Positions 33,144-44,700 of a stretch of 64,000 nucleotides of DNA are shown here, piece by piece (position 1 is the first letter of the stretch; each line of letters starts with the position of its first letter). The translations under genes were made by a program, and so were the position numbers. The notes under the pieces were generated by a model that was given only the letters and a program-made list of their open reading frames with translations, did not search any database and was not told where the DNA came from. The stretch lies in the NCBI GenBank assembly GCA_905178155.1, contig CAJINV010000002.1, positions 6,788,743 to 6,852,742 on the forward strand, written 5' to 3'. The DNA comes from Amoebophrya sp. A120 (taxonomy: Eukaryota; Sar; Dinophyceae; Syndiniales; Amoebophryaceae).

Positions 33144-35958
33144 ACGAGGTGGACAGCCGATGGGTAGTTTCGATACTTAACTTCTGGACAGCAAAGGGCG
33201 AGGCTCATCGTCGCTGTTGTATCGTAGTCACGTTTATCTATTTGGTTCTTAGAAAAAGAACGCATGTAATTAGAGTTGTTGTCGAAATTCCAATACGGTT
33301 ACGGTTTCCAACCTTAAGAAAAATACCTTACACGACTTTTTTGTCAGCGTAGTCACATTGATTCGGCGAAAGAGAAAAAAACAGAAAGCGGAAGTGACCA
33401 CGCAAGAACGACAGGATCAATGAATAACACCACCCCAGACGTCTTTCGTTACGTCGATTCTTAGTGGGAAACAATTTTACTGATACTCTGGGCTTCATGT
33501 TGTCTACGCGTGTACTAAAATATTTCACAAAACGCAGGTAAATCCAGTGTCAGCATCATGATCGTAACACTAGTTACTTGCGACTTGGGCTTTACGAAAT
33601 CCACGATGAAATTACACTCTTTCCTTTCGCCGTGTAAATAAAAGACCTATTACTCATGTATGATTTTTTCAAGCCGTTATCGCAACGCATCGACCAATGT
33701 GAAAAAATGCGAGAAAGTTTCTAATGATTATGTCTCCTCTTCTACCACTCCAGGTTCAGTGTAAAATAGCCAGAAAGAACAGCACAACTATACGCAAAGT
33801 CATAGCATAAGCACAGGGCGCACCACCACAACAGCCTTTTTTTTCACGGTGCCCGTCTGGAGGGACGTTTATTTTTTTCTCTCCTGTAAGGAGACGGGTC
33901 ATTTAGTTACTTCACCTATTAATAGTTCGTCTAGTTGCAGCAGAGATGACTGCTGTTTAGTGCAGTGAAAGCAATACCATCACGTGGTTGATTAGTTTAA
34001 AGATTCCAGCGAACAGTAATCACGACGAAATTCCTACTCTTTGTTGTGGTTAGCAACTGTTGCCAAACCCAAACCATTGTCATTGATATATACCTGAAAA
34101 ATGGGGAAGGACAAAAATGGACAACGACAAAGTAGTTTTGTTTCGTATTTGTTTTTTCAATACGCAAATCAAATCGCGGTCAACATGTGGGAATGAGAAT
34201 GTACATAATTAGACAATCTTGATCAGACCAAAACCCTTGTCGTTCTTGTCCGCTGTGACGCGGTCTTTTCGAGCCTGGTTCCTGCCCTGTTCGTTCCAGT
34301 AACAAACGCTACCCGTAAACTGATCTTTCTTGGATGTGTGTTTTCTTGTCACGAGCGTCAGGGAGTGGGGTCTGGGAAGATGATTCAGCATGAGCTGAGT
34401 GCGACAGGTGAGAGCTCAGGAAGCGGATGTGATGAGACAGCACGACGGACGTTGCGCGAGGTGGATCGTGCTGGACTGGTGTAGCTTTCGGCGTCACCGC
34501 TTCAGCTCGCGGCACGCTGCCGCCTGTGGAAGATGGCCAGCAGATGCGCACGCATATAATCGTTAGCTTCAACGAGAACGGGCGGCCCTGTGCATTTCGC
34601 GCGCCTCGGCAGCCGCATCAACCGCGACCGCCTCGGCGCTCCGTGTGTAATTCGGCGCGCGATGTCGCTAGCGGCCAGGGGGGCACGGCGGGCCAGCCAC
34701 GCCATGAGGGACCCTGACGAAGCAAGAGAAGAAAGGCAAGAAACGACCAGGCGGGCGACCCTGGGGAGCCGACTAAGCCGAGTCCACCAAGGAGCCCGGT
34801 TCCGTAGCACAAAACTACTACCAAGCCCACTCCGGCACCGGAACGGCGCAGAAGAGGTCGGAGCTGGCGAGCTCGCCCTTAATTTCTCTCCGCGGCCATA
34901 GATAGACCCTCCAGCCGACGGACCCCGGGCGGCGTGGGCTGCTAGCTCTCCGCGCTCTTCCATTTCCCCGCGGCCGTGGTGTGCGCGGTTTGGGCGCAGA
35001 GGTTAGCTCGGCCGTGTGTCCGGCCTGCCCGCCGGCCGGCCGCACGTTCGGACGGACCGGCGGCGCGCGGGCGCCCTCCCTCAAGTTGCGGCCCCGGGCC
35101 GTCCCTCGGCGCCGGGGGGGCCGGCGGGCCTCTCTCGTCTGGCAGGGCCGCCCAGCCGGTGTTGCTTGTTTCGCCTTGTTGACTTTGGCGGGCCGGCGGC
35201 GCCGCCCGCCCTGGGGCCGGCGGGCTCCTTGTGTTGCACGCCCCTCCCCTGCTCATGCATTTGACATCTGGCGCGCGCTCCTCAGTTTGGTGTTATTGTT
35301 TTGCCAAAACTTGCTGTGGCCGCAGCTGCTTGAGGAACGTACTTAGGTGTCAGTCGCGCGCGCTCAGATTACACATCGACTCGGTGTGGCGGCACACCTT
35401 GTGTGTGTGAGTGTGGTCTATTTACCACGAGCGGAGGACTCCTTTTGGTTATGATTCCATGTCTTCTAACCGCTTGGCAGTATTGTGATGACCTCGCGTG
35501 GGTGGTTCGGCCGATGGCGATGAGCGCATGCAAAAAGAATGCGCCTCGCCCCAGGCCTTGTTCGGCGCGCTTTCTTTTGATCGTCGAAGTGTGTCTGTCG
35601 TAGTGCATTTAATCTTTTCAACACGAACACTCAGATGAAAAGAGTAAGTGCGAGGAGTGCTTTCACCTGCTAGACACGAGGGACGGAGTGTTGCGAGAGG
35701 CAGACACTGTGTGAGCATTTAGGTCGACTTCTTCTTCGTTGCGATAGCGCAGCCGCAGGCGAAATCTCGTGTGCGAAATTTGTTTCGATTTTCGTGAACC
35801 GTACTAACAAGCGAAGGCAAGAATCAAAATCATGTGACATCAATTCAGTTTCAAAACCAAACCTTATGCGATAGAAAATGTCGACCAGGACCAGCAAGGG
35901 TGCGCCTGATGCTGATCATGGGAGACATTAAAAAACAAGAAGCTTCTAAACGAAGACC
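33144..35958. other. Intergenic with GC-rich island (about 34500-35340)
   Basis: 33144-34400 is AT-rich with no gene. About 34500-35340 is very GC-rich and carries overlapping long ORFs in nearly every frame and both strands, the signature of composition rather than coding. 35341-35958 returns to average. The island resembles the one at 37440-38310, on the other side of the EF-hand gene, in base composition; I did not find a shared word long enough to prove common origin. Confidence 0.5.
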
Positions 35959-36882
35959 ATGGAGTCCGTAGTTGCGATGAAGCTCGGTGGAAGACCCAGC
36001 TGTGGCATTATTGGTCTGGTCGCGTTTTTTGCTCCTTTGATCGCACACGCGGAACAACATCTGCGCGGACATCAAGGCTTCGCGGAGGCAGATGCAGCGC
36101 CGGCAGCAGCAGTTCCTGAACCCACAGAGGCGAATGCTGGTGCTGCTACAACGAGCACCAGCAGCGGCGCACCCAGTTCCAGAGATGACGATCCCGGCGA
36201 CGATTCTCCAAGAAAATATGATCTGAAGAATATTGGTATAATTTACATTATTTGCTTGCTTTTGCCGACCCGTACAACGAACTTTGGTTGCGAGCCTCTT
36301 CGAATGTTCGTACAAGAGTAGAATTATTGGTGAAGCCGTCTAAAAAATCCTACTCCAGGTTTGCGGGAAGATGGCCTCAGCGACGCGGAGATCGAGGCGA
36401 TGCAGACCATCGTGGACCGAAGCGACGGCGACGTAGACGCCGCGACGGTGGCCTACGAGTCCGGGTGTGTCACCGCTTTTGTTGGGTTCGACGTCAACAA
36501 GGACACGTACGTGGACGGGAATGAGTGTCCGTGTCTGTTCGAAAGTGCTGGTGACCACACGGCACTGACGGGGCAAGACCAAGAAGCAGTTACGTCTGGG
36601 CATGACGGAGGACCGCAAGGGGAGCAACGACCGGATTCTCCTTCATCAACGGGGGTTGCAAGAAGTGCAACCACGTCGCACGACGCGGAGGACATCCTCG
36701 GCTTCATGCCGTTTTGTGTGGACCAGATGTTGCGTCTGCAACAAGGAACGGCTGCGGATGAAACGGGCGGGGCATCTGTCGAAGTCGGTGTCACCGCTAC
36801 CGGACAAACACGGATCAGCACTTCCACGGAAAGGGGGGACAGGGTGGGGAATGTCAACATTTGCAAGTGGTGCCCCAAGTGA
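35959..36882 (+). CDS. Secreted EF-hand protein
   Basis: Exons 35959-36235 and 36359-36882 total 801 nt (266 aa). The 123-bp intron is canonical (GTATAA...CTCCAG). Residues 1-35 form a signal peptide (the CGIIGLVAFFAPLIAHA core). An Ala/Pro/Ser-rich linker follows. Exon 2 opens with an E-rich helix (LSDAEIEAMQTIVD), a poor loop (DRSDGDVDAATV) and then a canonical Ca2+ loop DVNKDTYVDGNE with Asp at 1 and 9, Asn at 3, Asp at 5 and Glu at 12. The rest is Ser/Thr/Gly-rich and ends in NICKWCPK. A Ca2+-binding secretory-pathway protein is likely; the exact role is unknown. No introner. Confidence 0.75.
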
Positions 36883-38708
36883 TGAGATCACAGGGTTGAT
36901 CTTGATTTATCTGCTTTCAGATGCAGTTTTTTATTGAGAGTTTTTGATTTACTTAGTTTCGTCAATGACTTGGCTTCGTACTCTTGCTGTAGCACCGTCA
37001 AACAAGAACACGCTCAAGCAGTGCCCACAAGAAGGTCAAGTGCATGCTCATCTTGATCTTGCAGCTGAAATCAAATTACTGGAGCCGATGGTAAGAACTA
37101 CTACAACTCCTGCAGTCTTCAATGATTGCTCCTGTTTTATTCCGTAGAGGTGGAGGCGCCCTTGGCCTTGTATATTTGTTTCCGGTGTTCGCCACGGAGC
37201 GTGGCAGCGGCAGCGCTGTTCATTGGCAGAGAGTTCTGGCACGGTGCAGAGGGAGAGTGTCTGTTTCTGTGCTTGAGTGATGTGGACACTTGAGGTTGAG
37301 ATCTTTGGGTGATATAAGCACGTGATATGGGTTGAGTCTGTTATTCTTATTTTTTACCGTGGTGTAGTACTTATCATTTAGCACAAGAACAAACGCAGAA
37401 GCTAAATCCATGCGGTTGCTCTTGGTCTTTCTGCGTCGCTCGTGTTCCTTCGCGCGGCACCGTGTAGCGACCCCACCTACCGACCAGGGTCGCGGGCTTT
37501 CCGGCTTCTTTGCGCTGGTGTATGCAGCACGCGGCGCATGGAGCGGCGCCACCTTTAACCGGAAGGGGTACGCAGACAATGCGGGAGCGCGTCCCGGTCA
37601 GCGGCTCGCCCGCCTGCTTATCAAGAATAACGGCGAAGCGAGATGGAAAGTGGTGGCAACATCACCGAGAAGGCGGCCGGGCATCCATGCCAGCGCGCCG
37701 CGGGCCCCGGGTCCGGGGCGCCCGCGTTTTTCGTGGTCGGCCGTGCCCGAGTGCGGGGGGGCCGATGGGGGGGCGCCTCTGTCGCCTTTTCCAGCACCCG
37801 CCAACGAACCGCGGGCGCCCCACCGAAACGGCGCGGCGCCCGCGCCAGCATCGGCTCGACGTCTTGGCAAGAGGCCGGCGCCCGAACCACGGACGGGCGC
37901 CGCCCTGCCCGATGGCCGCCCGGCAGGTTGCTCCCTCTGAGCGAGAGCCCCCCACTCGCGGGCCCGTAGGAAGGCCCCTCGGTCGCGCCTCGCTCCTTGG
38001 TGGCGCGTGTGTTGTTCTCGGGTGCGCAGGCCGCCCCGCCTGGATCTTTGCTTCCATCCGTGATTCGCGCTCGCCCCCCATTGTGTGTAGGCGCGCGGGC
38101 TGTTTTCTACGTGCAGCCGAACTACATGAGAACGGCGGCCATTTTTCGCGTTCTTGTGGTCTTGCTTCGGGCTGCTCGCGCGCGTGTGTTTCCTGAGTAT
38201 GGTCATGAAGTTGGGCGAGGACGCGTGCCGACGAGGCCGATCTTTTCATTCTCCCTAGCGTCGTGGCTTTCTGTTCAGTGTGCTTGCTGGTGAAAGGCAG
38301 CGTCGTCTGCCGCGATTTCCGCGCGAGACGGCACCAACTTCGAGCGAGAGGAGAGACGTCATGCTACAGTGGAATCAGTCAGTATTTGTATAGATGCGAC
38401 CACACACTCGTACTCCAGCAATTGCTGCTGTAGCAAACGACGATGTCAGGTGCCGCCGCTTGAAGATGCACTAAGTATGATGTGCAAGCCCCAGTTCTTT
38501 TGGATGCTGGGGAACCGTCCGGACACCAGCTTTGCGGCGAATTTTTAGAATTAGCGAGGCGTATAGACGGCGTGCGAGGGAGGTTTTTGAACGAGACGTG
38601 CTTTTGATCCCGGGCAGCGAAACTTCAGTCCGCGGGTGCAGTGTGTTGGCTAGGCACAGTCTCCAACGCCATCGAAGATAAACGGACGCGGAACTACTTT
38701 GGACGAAG
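36883..38708. other. Intergenic with GC-rich island (about 37440-38310)
   Basis: No gene supported. The island has overlapping ORFs in all frames (for example 37510-38196 +, 37598-38206 -) that encode Arg/Pro/Gly/Ala-rich strings typical of GC bias. The last 300 bp are the upstream region of IFT121. Confidence 0.5.
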
Positions 38709-41700
38709 ATGTTTGTCTACCTGTCAAAGAAAATCGCGATCCCGCACAACCTGAATCTTCAGGTCATCGCGTGGAACCTGTCGCAAGGATGGATAGCGTG
38801 CGGCGGCGAGAGGGGCCTGCTGAAGGTAAGTGTAAGACTTGTTGGTAAAGGAGCATCAACAGTCTGAAGAAAGTCAACGAATCATAGTCTGTTGAGGATC
38901 TAGAGCATCTAATTCTAGAACAAGTCCAAGTGCGAATACATGATCAAAAAATATCCTCAGGTCATCAAGCTGGAAACTCCATCAGCAAATTCCTCTTCCT
39001 CTTCCAGCAATCTGTCGATGAATCAAACTCTGGAAGGGCATCAGGGCACGATTATCAATTGCACCTGGAACGAGAACTTCCGGAAACTCACTACCTCCGA
39101 TCAAAACGGGCTCATCATCGTGTGGATGCTGCACCGGGGAATATGGTTCGAGGAGATGATCAACAACCGCAACCGGTCCACGGTGAAAGATATGAAGTGG
39201 ACAAGCGACGGGCAGAAAATCTGCATCATCTACGAGGATGGGGCGGTGATTGTGGGGACGGTGGACGGCCAGAGGCTGTGGGGGAAGGAGCTGAAGGTAT
39301 TGATGTTGCCTGGTATAGTATGTCCATTCACTTCGGAAATGAAAATTTTATTTTTTTTGTGGTAGTTGAAAATATGATGCTGAAGCTTCATAAAAAGAAT
39401 TTCCAGCAAATGCGAGAAAAAACCTCAACAGAGCCAACTCGCGATGGTCGAGTGGGCCCCGGACGGGCGAAATATTCTCTTCGGCACCCCGAACGGCGAG
39501 ATCCACCTCTACGACCCCGAGGGGGTGTACGTCCTGAAACTTCCCTGCTACTGCCTGGACCAGGGGACGGAGGGGCAAATCCCGCTTGCCGGCCTTCACT
39601 GGTACAGTTCCTACTCTTACAGCAACAACGGCGCCAACGGCACCACCACCGCGGTGTCATCCGCCGCAGCGCAGTATCCACAGAAAAAAATCCATCCACA
39701 TCTTCCAATTTGTCATGCAAAACACGTATCAAGTCATGTGTATGTCATGCAAAAAATGGATGTGGATGGGTTTTTTTCTGTGGATACGCGGGCTAGCGTT
39801 CCGTCCACCCAGCCGACGCTTTGCTGCGCATACGAAAACGGCCGGGTGCAGATTCTGCGCCACGAAGCGGACGATAGACCTGTGCTGATCGATACGCAAA
39901 TGCGGTGCACCGGAGCGAGGTGGAACCCGAGTGGGACGGTGGTGGCACTCGCAGGGATGCAGGGCAACAACGAGGTTGGGGTCGTGCAATTTTACTCCGC
40001 GAACCAGGGGGAGCACTTACGGACACTGCGGCTGCCGGGGAATAATTTGCGAAGCTTGAGCTGGGAAGGTATTTTTGACGTGCTTTGTGTATGATCATCG
40101 TGATTTGTCATTGTCAGGTCGCTCCGATTCCGATTCTTAATCAAAAGCCATGGGTTATTATTATTAAACCACGTACTATAGCAGGGTGCATATTAACTTT
40201 ATTCTGCATGGTATCACGCACCGTGCTTTTCGCACTTCACTGCACCCTGCTGCGTGACTTTACGCAGGACGGTGCGCTACACGAGGACAGGAACTGCACA
40301 ACATTTGCGCAACTCCACACATCACGGCACACCGTGGTGCGTAATGCGCCATGCCTCTGCAGCGGCTGGTCGATTCAGCGTCATGAAATTCGCGAGAGAT
40401 GGCACGGCCAAAGACCTGCCCGCGGTTCTCTCTGAAGCCTTTCGGCTTGACCGCGCCGGTGCAGCGGCGCTCTGTAACTGCAACCAGGGGCGCTGCGTAA
40501 AATTTTCGAAGCGGCCGCCGCGCGACGTCGTAGAAGTAGCAGCCCGGGATTGGCGATATCGGTCGTGAACGCCGGCGGCCTCGACGGCTGGGAAAGCCGG
40601 CGCCCCCCCGCGGGCCCTGCTACGATCTCGCATTGGGACGACGCGAGAACGGTCGATATCAAAGCGATCGATATCGCATGATCTCCGCCTGATCTCCCCC
40701 GCGATCTCGTTTATTTCGTGCCCAATCTCGCTGATCTCGCTGGCGGAAATTCATGATCTCCCGCCTGATCTCCCCCGCGATCTCGTTGATCTCGTGCCCG
40801 ATCTCGTTGATCTCGCGGGCGGAAATTCATTCTACAGCGAAAATGGGAAGGAATTTTCGACCTGCGGGCGCTGGCCAGTAAGATCAATCTCGGCCGTGAG
40901 TTATATCGCAGCGAGATCGGCGGGAGGGGGTGCGAGATCGGCCGGGGATCGCCGCGAGATCGGCCGGAGATGAGATCGGCACGAGATCAGCGAGATCGGG
41001 AGGCCGCTTTCGTGGATCTCGCTATGTTGCCGGGACGAGGTTGGGGGCTTTTGCTCGTAAGATCGGGAGCCCCCGATCCTGCAAGCTTATTTATCTGTGC
41101 CCGCGCTCTGAGTGAGCGCGGGTTCGAAGCTGGGTCACGACTTCGGGCTTCGGGGGCACCATGACCGAGAGCGCCCAGTGTTGTTCCGATTGGCTGCGGC
41201 TGCGCGAGAAGTTTTCTGAGCTTCTGGCGCGGGTGTGGCACTGTGTGGGGCTGCTGGGGGCCCGGCCCCTGTGCATTTGCGTGCGCACCTGTGGCCAACA
41301 GAAAGTGGCCGGGCGTCGCACTTGTACCATTGCGACGGACGCATCCGCTTCGGCGCACTATGTCAAGGCGCGAGGAAAGCAGCGCTAGAACCTGCCTACG
41401 CGCTTTGTCACATTTGCGCGAACCCGGGGCGCGAAATTTTTAAAATCGGTTACATGCGTAAGATCATCTTGGGAACTTGGACCACTTGACTACACGAGGA
41501 CAGGAACTGCACAACATTTGCGCAACTCCACACATCACGGCACACCGTGGCTTCGTTCTCCCCACCACACCTCCCAGCACCTGGACGCGCAACTCCACAG
41601 GCACAGCCCCGCAGGCGCGGCGGTTATGTTGTTGAGTCGCATGGCTAGGCTGCAAGTATTCGTTGGTGTGCACCACATGCGACGTCGATGATGTCGCCTG

Positions 41701-44700
41701 CGGGTGCTGGGTCGGGGTTGGGCGTCCACGACATTGTTGCTGCATCTCTTCGGGGTTTGCAAATACCTTGTCGTAGCCATTGCGCCGGCGCTTGGTTTTG
41801 TCCACGATGTGGATGTCTCTGAGTCGCTTGTGCTTTGGTATCAGGGGTGCTGACTTGGAAGGAGAGCTGAGCGCGTTAGCCTATCGGCGTCGTTGCTCCG
41901 TCCTTCGCCCCTCGACGTCGGTCCGCCGGCGTTGATTGCCTGCAGGTGATTAGCGCAGTCGAGGGGTTCAGTGGTTGGTGTGGGGGCGAGGAGCTGTGGC
42001 GCAGTTTTAGCAGGTCCTTCTCCTGTTTCGGATTTCTCTGCTGCTCCACGAGCCAGAGTCGTTCGATTCATCCAGCGTACCTGGGGACGCTTGATTTGCC
42101 TTTTTACATTTGGAGCGCCAATCCTGGCGTCTCAGACAGGTCGCAGCGCGATGTGCTGCGTCCGCTAGATCACATACCCGCGGGAACTTCCCGGAACTTA
42201 GTCACGATTGGGAGCAAGACCCCGCTGCGTCGCCCGGGTTCCGGGCTCCACGGAGGTGCCCTACCCCGGCGCGTTTCCCACGTGCTCGCTACCTAGCTAC
42301 AACACAGCCCCGCGCGCCTGGATCTCTGCACCGACAGAGCCAGGCCGCCCCGTTGAGTCACATTTGGGGAAGATGTTCGGTGGGCCATGTCGTGTTCCAC
42401 GGCTTGGCCCACCTTCACGTCCGGGGCGTGGCTCTGTGGGGTTTGAGAGCTTGGCTCGCGCGGCTTGCTACTTGTAGCTCGCTGTGCCGGCCGGGTTCTC
42501 TTCTTGCTCGCCAGTGTGACCGTCGCAGGGCGTCCCGCGACGAGGACTGCAGCGCGCGTCAGCACTGCCTTCGATTATCATCGTTTCCGCGCGCTTTCGC
42601 TCGTTGGGTGAATTGCGCCAGGAATGTGAATTTATATAACGGAATTTAAAGATTTTCGCCCATTGGAGGGCACCGCGCGAGGCCCATCGTTGCCCTGGTC
42701 TGTCTGCCCGGGGATTCGTCGGCATAGCGTAAACCCCTCGGCCGTTCTGCGCCATGCCTCCGCAGCGGCTGGTCGATTCAGCGTCATGAAATTCGCGAGA
42801 GATGGCACGGCCAAAGACCTGCCCGCGGTTCTCTCTGAAGCCTTTCGGCTTGACCGCGCCGGTGCAGCGGCGCTCTGTAACTGCAACCANNNNNNNNNNN
42901 NNNNNNNNNNNNNNNNNNNNNNNNNNNNNNNNNNNNNNNNNNNNNNNNNNNNNNNNNNNNNNNNNNNNNNNNNNNNNNNNNNNNNNNNNNNNNNNNNNNN
43001 NNNNNNNNNNNNNNNNNNNNNNNNNNNNNNNNNNNNNNNNNNNNNNNNNNNNNNNNNNNNNNNNNNNNNNNNNNNNNNNNNNNNNNNNNNNNNNNNNNNN
43101 NNNNNNNNNNNNNNNNNNNNNNNNNNNNNNNNNNNNNNNNNNNNNNNNNNNNNNNNNNNNNNNNNNNNNNNNNNNNNNNNNNNNNNNNNNNNNNNNNNNN
43201 NNNNNNNNNNNNNNNNNNNNNNNNNNNNNNNNNNNNNNNNNNNNNNNNNNNNNNNNNNNNNNNNNNNNNNNNNNNNNNNNNNNNNNNNNNNNNNNNNNNN
43301 NNNNNNNNNNNNNNNNNNNNNNNNNNNTGCGACGGACGCATCCGCTTCGGCGCACTATGTCAAGGCGCGAGGAAAGCAGCGCTAGAACCTGCCTACGCGC
43401 TTTGTCACATTTGCGCGAACCCGGGGCGCGAAATTTTTAAAATCGGTTACATGCGTAAGATCATCTTGGGAACTTGGACCACTTGACTACACGAGGACAG
43501 GAACTGCACAACATTTGCGCAACTCCACACATCACGCCGCCGGTGCGTAATGGCAAATGATTCATCTGCTTCCGAAGCACACCATCGTGCATAATGTTAC
43601 GCAGCTTGGTATGAAGATGACGTTTGCACTTGGCACAGATTGGATGCAAGTGAAGAATCTGAACTAAAACCCTCTCCAGGTAGCGGTCTCCGCCTCGCGC
43701 TCGCCGTGGATTACCACATCTTTTTCGCGAACGTCCGACCTGACTACGTATGGGACTACTTTGGCAAAACCTTAGTCTACTCGAGCTACAAGAAAGAACG
43801 CTCAGAATACGTCGTCGTCTTCTGGAACATCCCCTCTTCCGGATCCGGTTCGGGTGCCGATGGGTCCACCACCGGTAACACGGGTGCCATCACCGGTGGA
43901 GTTGGTACAGGGACCGGTGGAGCTGCGGCGGCGACAAGTGGTGGTGGCGCCAATGCGGCTTCCTCCACCAACAGCTTAGCGCAGGCCAACGCGCAGTTGA
44001 ATAGCGGCATTCAGGTGAAGTACATGAAAAACGTCCAGGCGATCAAGTCCTGCAACGATCACTGCGTGATCGTGACCAAAACAACGCACTTGGACGACAA
44101 CCTTTCGAAAGGTGGAGCAGGCGGAGGACCACAGCAAAACACCCAACTGACCAGCTACTCGATCTTGCTGTGCAACGAAATCGGCACGGTGATGGAGAAG
44201 AAGGAAGTGAAGTTTCAAACGGCCATCAAGGGCGTCAGCATGACGAAGACGCATGTCGTCGTTTGCTCCCAAGACGCGGTGTACTTGTGGTCTTGGAATC
44301 GGGATAGCAACAAAAAGGGAGCGGCAGCCACGAGTGCGAAAAAGGCTGAGATGATGTTCCACATACAAGACGACGCGCATTTTGTGGAAAAGGATGAGTT
44401 TGCACACGGTACTAGAGTGGTAGTTCTTTGTCGACGCATGCTTGCAGTTCTTGTTTTTTGCATGATGTTAAAAATCTCAGTTGATGTTCATCTTGTACAG
44501 CACGATGTTGCTCCCATAAGCATTCACATCGTTCTACTTAAGTTTTATCACGAATACAGGTGCCCTCGACCAGGGCCAAATCCAGGATGGCATCGCCTGC
44601 GTTACCGCGTCAGACACGACCTTGCTGATTGGCCGCGAATCCGGCTTGGTGCAGAAGTATGCTTTGCCGTTTCTCCAGAAGGACGGGCGGTTCACGATAA

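Larger units (their letters stand above)
40069..43679 (+). other. 3.6-kb canonical intron of IFT121 holding tandem inserts
   Basis: Begins GTATTTTTGA after the codon fragment G of Gly and ends CTCTCCAG; it joins LSWEG to [11 protein letters not shown], a junction supported by WDR35 conservation. The interior holds the 61-bp repeats, a duplicated element and the N gap. Confidence 0.85.

Noticed and set aside
37510-38249. Overlapping ORFs of about 200 codons on both strands
   Set aside because: Arg/Pro/Gly/Ala-rich in all frames at once, which is a base-composition effect.
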